NCBI RefSeq assembly: GCF_000725545.1
Contig: NZ_JNZP01000007.1
Span: 62,001 to 126,000, forward strand
Reading direction: 5' to 3'
DNA from: Streptomyces exfoliatus
Lineage (GTDB): Bacteria > Actinomycetota > Actinomycetes > Streptomycetales > Streptomycetaceae
Length of the DNA stretch: 64,000 bases
Numbering within the stretch: position 1 is the stretch's first letter; every line of letters starts with the position of its first letter. Made by a program: the position numbers and the translations under genes. Shown piece after piece: positions 52,551 through 59,841 of the stretch. The notes below the pieces were generated by a model. That model searched no databases and was not told where the DNA came from. It was given only the letters and a program-made list of their open reading frames with translations.

Positions 52551-52582
52551 CCTCCGCCGGACCGAACCCGGCTCGGCGGAGG
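52551..52582. terminator. Hairpin between convergent genes
   Basis: CCTCCGCCG (52551-52559) and CGGCGGAGG (52574-52582) form a perfect 9-bp stem with a GC-rich loop. Confidence 0.7.
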
Positions 52583-52601
52583 CCCGGTGACGTCCGCGCG
52601 A

Positions 52602-53231
52602 TCAGCGCGCGGCGGCCCGGCGCAGCGGTTCCGCCGAGCCGCTCTCGGGTCTCGGCGTCAGACGGCCGAGCTCGGCCGGCCCGTCGCCGAGCGGCAGCGG
52701 GAGCGAGTCGGAGCTGGGGCGCCGCCCGCCCCGGCCCTCGCCGAGCACCTGCCAGCCCCCACGGGTCAGCGTGATGTAGGCACCGCAGCGGAGACCGTGC
52801 AGGGTGCAGGCGTCCCGCAGGCCCCACATCCACGCACCGTCCTCCTCCGTCCAGCGCTCGTCGCCCTCACGGCAGTACAGCAGGACGGCGGTACGCACCG
52901 GCGTACGCCTCCGCAGGTCGTGCGGAATGACCCGCCGCAGATGCGCGAGCAGCGCGTTGCGGAACTCCCAGCCGTCCGCCGGAACGGGCCGCCGCACGAA
53001 CGATGCGCTGGCGGCGAGGCGGTCCTCGTGGTCCAGGACCGCCAGAACCGCCGTCTCGGGCGTGGGCGTATGACGCGAGTGCAGCCCGCTGACGACCTCA
53101 CGCGGATTGCGCAGCAGCGGGACCCCCGCCGCGGACCACTCGGCCGGTTCGAGTATCCGGGCGAGGCGGCTGGCGGACACGGACGACGATCTGAGCGAGG
53201 CGGCTGTGGACGGAGCGAATCCGAGGGTCAC
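52602..53231 (-). CDS. DUF4192-like/hypothetical actinobacterial protein
   Basis: 209 residues from GTG 53231, with GGGAGG upstream. It contains a PETAVLAVLDHEDRLAASASFVRR segment and AVLLYCREGDERWTEEDGAWMWGLRDACTLHG near residues 125-155. This resembles small conserved proteins beside recQ in streptomycetes, without known function. There is no signal peptide. The C-terminal tail is Pro/Arg/Ser-rich. Divergent from recQ; the 368-nt gap between them carries repeats. Confidence 0.55.
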   Translation of the reverse strand: MTLGFAPSTAASLRSSSVSASRLARILEPAEWSAAGVPLLRNPREVVSGLHSRHTPTPETAVLAVLDHEDRLAASASFVRRPVPADGWEFRNALLAHLRRVIPHDLRRRTPVRTAVLLYCREGDERWTEEDGAWMWGLRDACTLHGLRCGAYITLTRGGWQVLGEGRGGRRPSSDSLPLPLGDGPAELGRLTPRPESGSAEPLRRAAAR

Positions 53232-53599
53232 GGTCCTCCCTTCGGATACGCGCCCGCGAGGCGGGCAAGGTCGGGCGAGGGCGCACCACAGCACAGTCCT
53301 TCCGGACCGCTGACGGGCCGTGCGGGGCGGTTTCCCAATTCTTGCGGGCCCGTGCGCGGGCGGCAACGAGCAATTGGGACCGCTGACGGGAATGCGTTGG
53401 TATGCCACTCATATCCCTGCCCAGTTGCCCATTGTTCACTCCCCGTTTCCCCTCCTGTTTCACCTCCGGACGGGGAGCACCAGCGGAAACGTCCCTTCCA
53501 CTCCGACCGCGGGGGCGGCGCGCGGCGACCGCCCACGGCGAGGACGGTGTCACGGCGGTGGATTCGCCGATTGTCAGTGCCATCGGGTTGCATGGGGGT
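53232..53599. other. Repeat-bearing intergenic region before recQ
   Basis: Contains direct repeats GGACCGCTGACGGG (53304-53317 and 53377-53390) and an inverted repeat TCCCAATT (53333-53340) / AATTGGGA (53372-53379) whose loop holds GCCCGTGCGCGGGC. Pyrimidine-rich CCCTCCTGTTTCACCTCC follows. An in-frame GTG at 53558 could extend recQ upstream. Otherwise I see no gene. Confidence 0.55.
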
Positions 53600-55759
53600 A
53601 TGGACAACCTGGAGCTCCGTGCGGAAGCCGATGCCATCCTCGCTGAACTCGTCGGCGCCCCGGCGGGCTCGGCGCGGCTGCGGGAGGACCAGTGGCAGGC
53701 GGTGGCCGCCCTGGTGGAGGAGCGACGCCGTGCGCTGGTGGTGCAGCGTACCGGCTGGGGCAAGTCGGCGGTCTACTTCGTCGCCACCGCACTGCTGCGC
53801 CGTCGTGGCTCCGGCCCGACGGTGATCATCTCGCCGCTCCTCGCGCTGATGCGCAACCAGGTCGAGGCGGCGGAGCGGGCCGGCATCCGGGCGCGCACCA
53901 TCAACTCGGCCAACCCCGAGGAGTGGGACACGATCTACGAGGAGGTCGAGCGGGGCGAGACCGACGTCCTCCTCGTCAGTCCGGAGCGCCTCAACTCGGT
54001 GGACTTCCGCGAGCAGGTGCTTCCCAAGCTCGCGGTCACGACCGGTCTCCTCGTCGTGGACGAGGCGCACTGCATCTCCGACTGGGGACACGACTTCCGC
54101 CCCGACTACCGCCGCCTGCGGGCCATGCTCGCCGAGCTCGCACCCGGCGTACCCGTCCTCGCCACCACCGCGACCGCCAACGCGCGCGTCACCGCGGACG
54201 TGGCCGAACAGCTCGGCACCGGCGCGGGCGAGGCCCTGGTGCTGCGCGGCTCCCTGGAGCGGGAGAGCCTCAGGCTGGGCGTGGTCCGGCTGCCCGACGC
54301 GGCACACCGCCTGGCCTGGCTCGCCGAGCACCTCGACGAGCTGCAGGGCTCCGGGATCATCTACGCCCTGACCGTCGCCGCGGCCGAGGAGGCCACCGCC
54401 TTCCTGCGGCAGCGCGGCTTCGACGTGGCCTCGTACACGGGCCGTACGGAGAACGCCGACCGGCTGCAGGCCGAGGTCGACCTCCAGCAGAACCGGGTCA
54501 AGGCACTGGTCGCGACCTCCGCGCTGGGCATGGGATTCGACAAGCCGGACCTCGGCTTCGTGATCCATCTCGGCTCCCCGTCCTCGCCGATCGCGTACTA
54601 CCAGCAGGTGGGGCGCGCCGGTCGCGGCGTCGAGCACGCCGATGTCCTGCTGCTGCCCGGGAAGGAGGACGAGGCCATCTGGCGGTACTTCGCCGACACC
54701 GCCTTCCCGCCCGAGGCACAGGTCCGTCAGACCCTCACCGCCCTCGCCGACGCGGGGCGGCCGCTGTCCGTGCCCGCCCTGGAGGCCGCGGTGGATCTCC
54801 GCCGCACCCGGCTGGAGACCATGCTCAAGGTCCTCGACGTGGACGGGGCGGTGAAGAGGGTCAAGGGCGGCTGGACGTCGACCGGCGCGCCGTGGGCGTA
54901 CGACTCCGAGCGCTACGCCTGGGTGGCCCGGCAGCGGGCCGCCGAGCAGCAGGCCATGCGCGACTACGTGAGCACGACCCGGTGCCGGATGGAGTTCCTG
55001 CGGCAGCAGTTGGACGACGAGGGCGCGACCCCCTGCGGTCGCTGCGACAACTGCGCGGGCGCCTGGGCCGACACCTCCGTGTCGGCGGAGACGCTGACGG
55101 GGGCGGCGAAGGAACTGGACCGCCCCGGTGTGGAGGTCGAGCCGCGCCGCATGTGGCCGACGGGGATGCCCGCCCTGGGCATCGACCTCAAGGGGCGTAT
55201 CCCGGCCGGCGAGCAGTGCTCCACCGGGCGTGCGCTGGGGCGGCTCTCGGACATCGGCTGGGGCAACCGGCTGCGCCCCCTCCTCGCCGACACCGCGCCC
55301 GACGGGCCGGTCCCCGACGACGTGCTGAAGGCCGCGGTGGCCGTCCTCGCGGACTGGGCCCGCTCACCGGGTGGCTGGGCGCGGGACAGCGCGGACGCCT
55401 CCGCCCGCCCGGTCGGGATCGTCGCCGTACCCTCCCTGGCCCGCCCGCAGCTGGTCGGCACCCTCGCCCAGGGGATCGCGAGCATCGGACGTCTGCCGTA
55501 CCTGGGCACCCTGACCTACACCGGGCCGGACGGGGCTCACGCGGCACGTCGCAGCAACTCCGCACAACGCCTCAGAGCACTGTCCGGTGCCTTCACCGTC
55601 TCGGAGGAGCTGGCCGCGGCCCTGGCCGAGTCCTCAGGCCCGGTGCTGCTCGTGGACGACTGCACCGACTCCGGCTGGACCCTCGCGGTCGCTGCCCGTC
55701 TGCTCCGCAGGGCAGGCAGCGGCCCCGTTCTTCCGCTGGTGCTCGCGGCGGCGGGCTGA
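53600..55759 (+). CDS. recQ: RecQ-family helicase with C-terminal phosphoribosyltransferase-like domain
   Basis: 719 residues from ATG 53600; GTG 53558 is an alternative in-frame start. Helicase motifs: I QRTGWGKSAVYF (about 51-62), II VVDEAHCISDWGHD near residue 154, III TATAN, VI GRAGRG. RecQ-Ct zinc cysteines in CRMEFLRQ...CGRCDNC (residues about 466-490). The HRDC domain of E. coli RecQ is missing. Instead residues about 590-719 look like a phosphoribosyltransferase fold, with PRPP loop LLVDDCTDSGWTL near residue 680 (ComF-type). A 3'-5' DNA helicase in recombination and repair; the second domain's role is unknown. Confidence 0.88.
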   Translation: MDNLELRAEADAILAELVGAPAGSARLREDQWQAVAALVEERRRALVVQRTGWGKSAVYFVATALLRRRGSGPTVIISPLLALMRNQVEAAERAGIRARTINSANPEEWDTIYEEVERGETDVLLVSPERLNSVDFREQVLPKLAVTTGLLVVDEAHCISDWGHDFRPDYRRLRAMLAELAPGVPVLATTATANARVTADVAEQLGTGAGEALVLRGSLERESLRLGVVRLPDAAHRLAWLAEHLDELQGSGIIYALTVAAAEEATAFLRQRGFDVASYTGRTENADRLQAEVDLQQNRVKALVATSALGMGFDKPDLGFVIHLGSPSSPIAYYQQVGRAGRGVEHADVLLLPGKEDEAIWRYFADTAFPPEAQVRQTLTALADAGRPLSVPALEAAVDLRRTRLETMLKVLDVDGAVKRVKGGWTSTGAPWAYDSERYAWVARQRAAEQQAMRDYVSTTRCRMEFLRQQLDDEGATPCGRCDNCAGAWADTSVSAETLTGAAKELDRPGVEVEPRRMWPTGMPALGIDLKGRIPAGEQCSTGRALGRLSDIGWGNRLRPLLADTAPDGPVPDDVLKAAVAVLADWARSPGGWARDSADASARPVGIVAVPSLARPQLVGTLAQGIASIGRLPYLGTLTYTGPDGAHAARRSNSAQRLRALSGAFTVSEELAAALAESSGPVLLVDDCTDSGWTLAVAARLLRRAGSGPVLPLVLAAAG

Positions 55760-55820
55760 GCGACCCGATCGCGACGGCGCGCCCCGGCGGACCGCCGGAA
55801 GCACGGCCGCGCATGCGGCA

Positions 55821-55848
55821 CGCCCGGCCGGGGAGACCCGGCCGGGCG
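55821..55848. terminator. GAGA-tetraloop hairpin
   Basis: A perfect 12-bp stem, CGCCCGGCCGGG (55821-55832) and CCCGGCCGGGCG (55837-55848), has a GAGA loop. It lies between convergent recQ and the SMI1-like gene. Confidence 0.85.
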
Positions 55849-55868
55849 CGCCGCGGACTACCGGGACG

Positions 55869-56411
55869 TCAGCCCCGTGGCTGGAACGTCACCTCGCTCA
55901 CGCCCCAGAGGAATGCGCCGCCGAGCGGGTTCTCCGGCCATTCGGCGCGGAAGTTCCGGACGAGGAACTCCACCATCCCGCAGTCGTAGCGGCTCCACAG
56001 CGAGCCGTTGCGCTGGTAGACGACGACCGGCCACTTGGCGGGATCGTCGTCCGACGCGTCCCAGCACAGCATGTCGGCGGTGGCGGAGACGCCCCAGGTG
56101 ATCAGGACCGGAGAAGTCCCCTCCAGCTCGGGTGTCTTCTCCTCCGTCTCCCAGTCGGCCTCGGCATTCGCAGACTCGATCACCATGCCGTCCCGCGGTG
56201 CCTGATCCAGCGGCACCTTGGGCTCCGGACTGCCGATCGACAGGTAGTTCTGCAGCGCGCCGGCGCCGTAGACCTCCATGTAGCGCCGGTAGTCGGGCGG
56301 GAACGGCTTGCCCCACGTCGCGGCGAGGGCGGTCCACTCGACCGTCGTGCCCCCGTCCTTCGGCGGCGGCATGAGCCGTCGCAGGGCGTCCAGGCCGGTC
56401 GGCTCACTCAT
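55869..56411 (-). CDS. SMI1/KNR4 (SUKH)-family protein, probable toxin immunity
   Basis: 180 residues from ATG 56411 (GCGAGG upstream). FPPDYRRYMEVYGAGAL is the SUKH signature, followed by the strand pattern WGVSATADMLCWDAS and a final SEVTFQPRG. SUKH-fold proteins are the commonest immunity partners of polymorphic nuclease toxins (established). It lies 48 nt downstream of a broken RHS-tip nuclease on the same strand, exactly where the cognate immunity gene is expected. A cytosolic inhibitor that binds the nuclease is the likely role. Confidence 0.82.
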   Translation of the reverse strand: MSEPTGLDALRRLMPPPKDGGTTVEWTALAATWGKPFPPDYRRYMEVYGAGALQNYLSIGSPEPKVPLDQAPRDGMVIESANAEADWETEEKTPELEGTSPVLITWGVSATADMLCWDASDDDPAKWPVVVYQRNGSLWSRYDCGMVEFLVRNFRAEWPENPLGGAFLWGVSEVTFQPRG

Positions 56412-56458
56412 CGGCACCTCGCTCCGTCTCCCCCTTCGGGGGTGTCCGTCGGCCCGCG

Positions 56459-56710
56459 TCATGGGGTGCTCCCCGTGGGCGCCGGCACACCGCCGCTGCT
56501 CTGTGTGCCGAGATTGTCTCCGGTGCTCAGTTCGTTCGGTATGAACACGTCGAAGTCGATCCCGACCGAGCCGTCGGAGTTGATGCCGTACGCCGACATG
56601 TCGTACCCGGTCGGCACCGTCCTGCTGCCCTCGTAGCGCGGCGACACGGTGTACATGACGTCCTGGCCGGCCATCACGGCCGTGTAGACCATGCTCTCGT
56701 ACGTCCTCAT
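56459..56710 (-). pseudogene. Detached C-terminal part of the RHS-tip nuclease
   Basis: 83 residues from ATG 56710: MRTYESMVYTAVMAGQDVMYTVSPRYEGSR then TVPTGYDMSAYGINSDG. This continues the DNA/RNA non-specific endonuclease domain whose start lies in the other frame just upstream (family pattern MR-x-YE...AV-x-AGQ-x-V-x-Y-x-V-x-P-x-Y-x-G). The upstream reading frame ends at TGA 56709-56707, overlapping this ATG as ATGA. The domain is thus split, either by a real frameshift, a sequence error, or with rescue by re-initiation. Downstream, 48 nt away, is the SUKH immunity gene. Confidence 0.65.
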
Positions 56711-57579
56711 GTGCTCTTCGCCCTGCGTGGAGCGATCTGCTTGGCGTTGGCGCCGCGGGCGCACGGGGAGAGGTTCGCCAGGACGCCCTTGCCCGCCAGC
56801 TTGTTGCCGATGAGGTGACAGGCGTTGACGTTCCTCTGCTTGTCCAGGCCCTTGCTGTCGGCGAAGTCCTGCGCCCACTCGTATCCCGGCGGGTTCGAAC
56901 CCACGGCGGTGCCCTTGTTCTTGCTCAGGTAGTCCTTCGTCAGGCACGCCTCCGCTGCCGTCGCCCGGTTGCCGTTGGCCGCGTCCCGGTCGCCGTACTT
57001 GATCCAGCCGTCGCCGCAACCGGACCGGTTGTCGTCGCTGTTGGGATCCGGCTGGGGGCGCGGGACGGGCCGCGGGGAGGGCGCGGGTGCGGGGGTGCCG
57101 TCGGCGTCGTCCCGTGTCCGGGAAGCCTCGTCGATCCGGTCCCGTACCTCGTTGACGACGTACTCGACGGCGGCGGCGACGGCGATGATGGCGACCGTCA
57201 CCACGACCGCGGCGACGAAGGCCACGGCGACCACGGGGATGGCGAGCGCGGACCAGTGACCGTCGATCTCGACGTTGCTGATCGGGTTGCCGCCGGTGAA
57301 GGCGTAGCAGCTGCCCGTGAAGGGGTCGCTGCCCAGACCCATGTCGGCCAGGGCCCCGTTGTACATGTCGCGGCTGGGGAAGCGGTTCAGCCCCGGGTCG
57401 TAGTCGCGGAAGCCCACGTCGTACGTGCCGGAACCGACGTCCCAGCGCTTGGCGTTGTAGCGGTAGGGGTTGTACTCCTCGGCATTTCGCTGACAGTTGC
57501 GCGACGGTTGAGGATGCGTTGTCCGACTTCGCCGTCGCCTGGTCTCCGTCTTGTCGAATGGGGTATAACCCAGGCCCAT
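56707..57579 (-). pseudogene. RHS-repeat-associated tip with truncated nuclease toxin domain
   Basis: From about 57481 down, the frame encodes the RHS core end: EYNPYRYNAKRWDVGSGTY, GFRDYDPGLNRFPSRDMYNG, YAFTGGNPIS, then DGHW. A hydrophobic stretch and a Pro-rich linker follow, then a DNA/RNA non-specific nuclease with the His motif NACHLIGNKLAGKG (catalytic His). The upstream part of an RHS protein (over 1000 residues) is missing; residues before EEYNPYR look non-homologous. The reading frame ends early at 56707, before the C-terminal third of the nuclease. It is therefore an orphan RHS tip, probably a remnant of a contact-dependent toxin. Confidence 0.7.
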
Positions 57580-57603
57580 TCATCTGCGACAGACAGTGCC
57601 GCC

Positions 57604-58142
57604 ATGTCGACGACCGAACAGCCGACGGAACCGGATGAGCCCGAAATTCCGGACACCGCAGGGGATTTCGCGGCCGTGCGGGATCGCCGCACCGACCGCA
57701 GCGGCGTGGTCGTGGCCGCGGCTCTTCTGCTCGCGTGCGGCGCGTTCGTCGCCTACGGAGTCCTCGGCACCGGGGACCGGAACACCGGCACGAGCGCGAC
57801 GGCGACGCCCACCACCGTGGCGATCTACGACGTGACCTACGAGGTGCTCGGCGAGGGCGCCGCCGACATCTCCTACCGGGGGGCGGCGGCGACAAGGCGG
57901 ACGTCGCCACACAGGTCGGCCTGCCGTGGCGGAAGACGGTGAGTGTCCCGCTCGGGGCCTCCCCGATCGTCAACGTCACCCTCGGCGAGAAGGGCGGCAC
58001 GGCCAGCTGCACCCTGGCGGTCCGCGGCAAGCACGTCCAACGGGCCACCACCACCGGCGCCTTCGGGCGGACCACGTGCGGAGGTGAGCTCGCCGCCCCC
58101 TCAGGGGACGCGGCAGCTGAAGGAGCGCAGCGAGCCGACTGA
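57604..58142 (+). pseudogene. MmpS-like membrane-anchored protein broken by a 1-nt shift in a G6 run
   Basis: ATG 57604 opens a frame with one TM helix (GVVVAAALLLACGAFVAYGVLG) and then YDVTYEVLGEGAADISYR. At 57878-57883 a run of six G breaks the frame. The other frame continues without gap as GGGGDKADVATQVGLPW then RKTVSVPLGASPIVNVTLG and GGTASCTLAVRGKHV, to TGA 58140-58142. Adding one G restores a single protein of about 178 residues. The pattern matches MmpS-family transport accessory proteins (an Ig-like extracytoplasmic domain). Either sequencing error in the homopolymer, phase variation, or decay. Confidence 0.7.
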
Positions 58143-58226
58143 GGATCGAGGCGCTGATCCCCGGGCGGGGACGGACCGCCGCACTCTACGGCCCTGTGCG
58201 GCGCGGCGCGCGAGCGAGCCGCCGAA

Positions 58227-58235
58227 CCTGTGGAC
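58227..58235 (-). promoter_or_regulatory. DnaA box 1
   Basis: TGTGGACAA is the reverse complement of TTGTCCACA, the Streptomyces DnaA-box consensus. It is 85 nt upstream of the DUF4192 start, inverted relative to box 2. Confidence 0.6.
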
Positions 58236-58270
58236 AACTCGGCGGGCCGGAGATGTCCCGCTCCGGGGGG

Positions 58271-58279
58271 TTATCCACA
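58271..58279 (+). promoter_or_regulatory. DnaA box 2
   Basis: TTATCCACA is an exact match to the bacterial consensus DnaA box, 35 nt from box 1 and 41 nt before the DUF4192 start. Two boxes facing each other are unlikely by chance in DNA this GC-rich. Confidence 0.65.
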
Positions 58280-58319
58280 GGGGTTTCGGATGTGGGCAGA
58301 TCACGAGACCGTTTTGACC

Positions 58320-59726
58320 ATGAACGCGAATCACCACGAAACCAGCGGACCCTCCCGTACTCAGCAGATCACCCTGCGCGGCCCGGCGGAACTGGCCGAC
58401 GCCCTCCCGTTCATGCTGGGCTTCCACCCCACCGACTCCGTCGTCCTGGTCGCCCTCCACGGCGAGCGCGGCCGCTTCGGAGGCCGGGTCAGGCTCGGCA
58501 TTCCCCGCTCGCCGGGCGAATGGTCCTCCACCGCCGACCACCTCGCCGAATGCCTCGTCGAGGGAGGCGCCAGGAACGGCACCCGGCCGGACGGCATCGT
58601 CGTCTTCCTCTGCCAGGACCCCGAGGCGGGCGAGACGGGCCGCAGGGTCATGGAACGGCTGCGGCCGTTCGCCCAGCGGCTTCGTACCACCTGCGGAGCC
58701 CTCGACATCCCCGTCTACGAGGCGCTGTGCATCTCAGACGGGCTCTACTTCTCCTACTGCTGCCCCGACGCACGCTGCTGCCCGCCCGACGGAACCCCCC
58801 TCGCCCTCAGCGGTACGTCGGTCATGGCGGCGACCGCGGCGTACGCGGGAGTCCAGGTACGGGGCTCACTGCGGGACATGGAAGGCAGGTTCAAGCCGTC
58901 CGGTGGCCCCGACGAGGAGCGGCAGCGCGCCGCACTCGACGCGACCGCGGCCCAGATCGTCCCCCGGATCCTGGAAGACGCCGAAGGCAGGGAGCGGGAG
59001 GAGGTACGGGAGACGACTCTGCGCCTCGCCCGAGAGGTGCTCCGCCGGTTCGCCGCCCCGGAGCGGCCGAGCCCGACGAGCCCGCAGGGCCCGCCGGACG
59101 CCGGACGGACCGCCGCGGGGACGGCCGCCGGCGACGCCGCCGACGACGCCCTGGTCGACACCGACGAGGCGGCCGCGCTGATCCTCGGTCTCCAGGACCG
59201 GGTCACCAGGGACCGCGCCGCCGAGTGGATGGAGGGATGGGAGGGCACCGCGGCCCTCCGGCTCTGGCGCGTCCTCGCCCGGCGCTGCGTCACCCCCTAC
59301 CAGGAGCACGCCGCCGCACCCCTCACCCTCGCGGGCTGGACGGCCTGGTCCACCGGCGACGAGCCGACCGCCCGGGTAGCCCTCGGTCTTGCCCTCGACG
59401 CCGACCCCGAGTACGTCTTCGCCCGACTGCTCCACCAGGCCTGCAACGAAGGACTCGACCCCGAGTCGCTCCGCTCCTGCCTGAGGACGGAGCGGGACGG
59501 CCGGACCGCCTCGGAACAGGCAGCCACCTCCGCGTCCCGCCGGGTCCGGATGCGCACCGCCCGCCCGCAGAGCACCCGGCAGACCCTGCGGAAGCCCGGC
59601 CGCCAGGCCCGCGGAAGGGTAGGCCGGCCGACGGCCGGGGTGCGGCCCGGCGGGCCCGCCGCCGCCAAGCCGGGGAGCAAGACGCCGCGCCCCGGCGGAC
59701 AGCGCGGCACCAGGAGTGGCCGATGA
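58320..59726 (+). CDS. DUF4192-domain protein
   Basis: 468 residues from ATG 58320; ATG 58290 is an in-frame alternative with AGGGG 7 nt upstream. QITLRGPAELADALPFMLGFHPTDSVVLVALHG is the DUF4192 signature, with the middle DALCISDGLYFSYCC-like block (here EALCISDGLYFSYCCPDARCC). The C-terminal 100 residues are basic, Arg/Pro/Lys-rich, and probably disordered, so nucleic-acid binding is possible. Function unknown. The upstream region carries two DnaA boxes. Confidence 0.82.
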   Translation: MNANHHETSGPSRTQQITLRGPAELADALPFMLGFHPTDSVVLVALHGERGRFGGRVRLGIPRSPGEWSSTADHLAECLVEGGARNGTRPDGIVVFLCQDPEAGETGRRVMERLRPFAQRLRTTCGALDIPVYEALCISDGLYFSYCCPDARCCPPDGTPLALSGTSVMAATAAYAGVQVRGSLRDMEGRFKPSGGPDEERQRAALDATAAQIVPRILEDAEGREREEVRETTLRLAREVLRRFAAPERPSPTSPQGPPDAGRTAAGTAAGDAADDALVDTDEAAALILGLQDRVTRDRAAEWMEGWEGTAALRLWRVLARRCVTPYQEHAAAPLTLAGWTAWSTGDEPTARVALGLALDADPEYVFARLLHQACNEGLDPESLRSCLRTERDGRTASEQAATSASRRVRMRTARPQSTRQTLRKPGRQARGRVGRPTAGVRPGGPAAAKPGSKTPRPGGQRGTRSGR

Positions 59727-59841
59727 CGACCGTGACCCGGCCGCCCGCGGACGCGTTCAGCTCTCTGGCGGAGTCGTCAGAGCCGTCCCGCCGACACATC
59801 GCCGGCCGCCCGGTTCGCACAGAGAGCACCCCGTACCCACC

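Noticed and set aside
56459..58237. Single long minus-strand frame joining the RHS remnant and further downstream DNA
   Set aside because: Only its last 83 codons match a nuclease; the rest is the wrong frame of the RHS tip and antisense of the MmpS-like gene.
58227..58279. Replication origin
   Set aside because: Only two DnaA boxes and no dnaA-dnaN genes; Streptomyces oriC holds many boxes between those genes.
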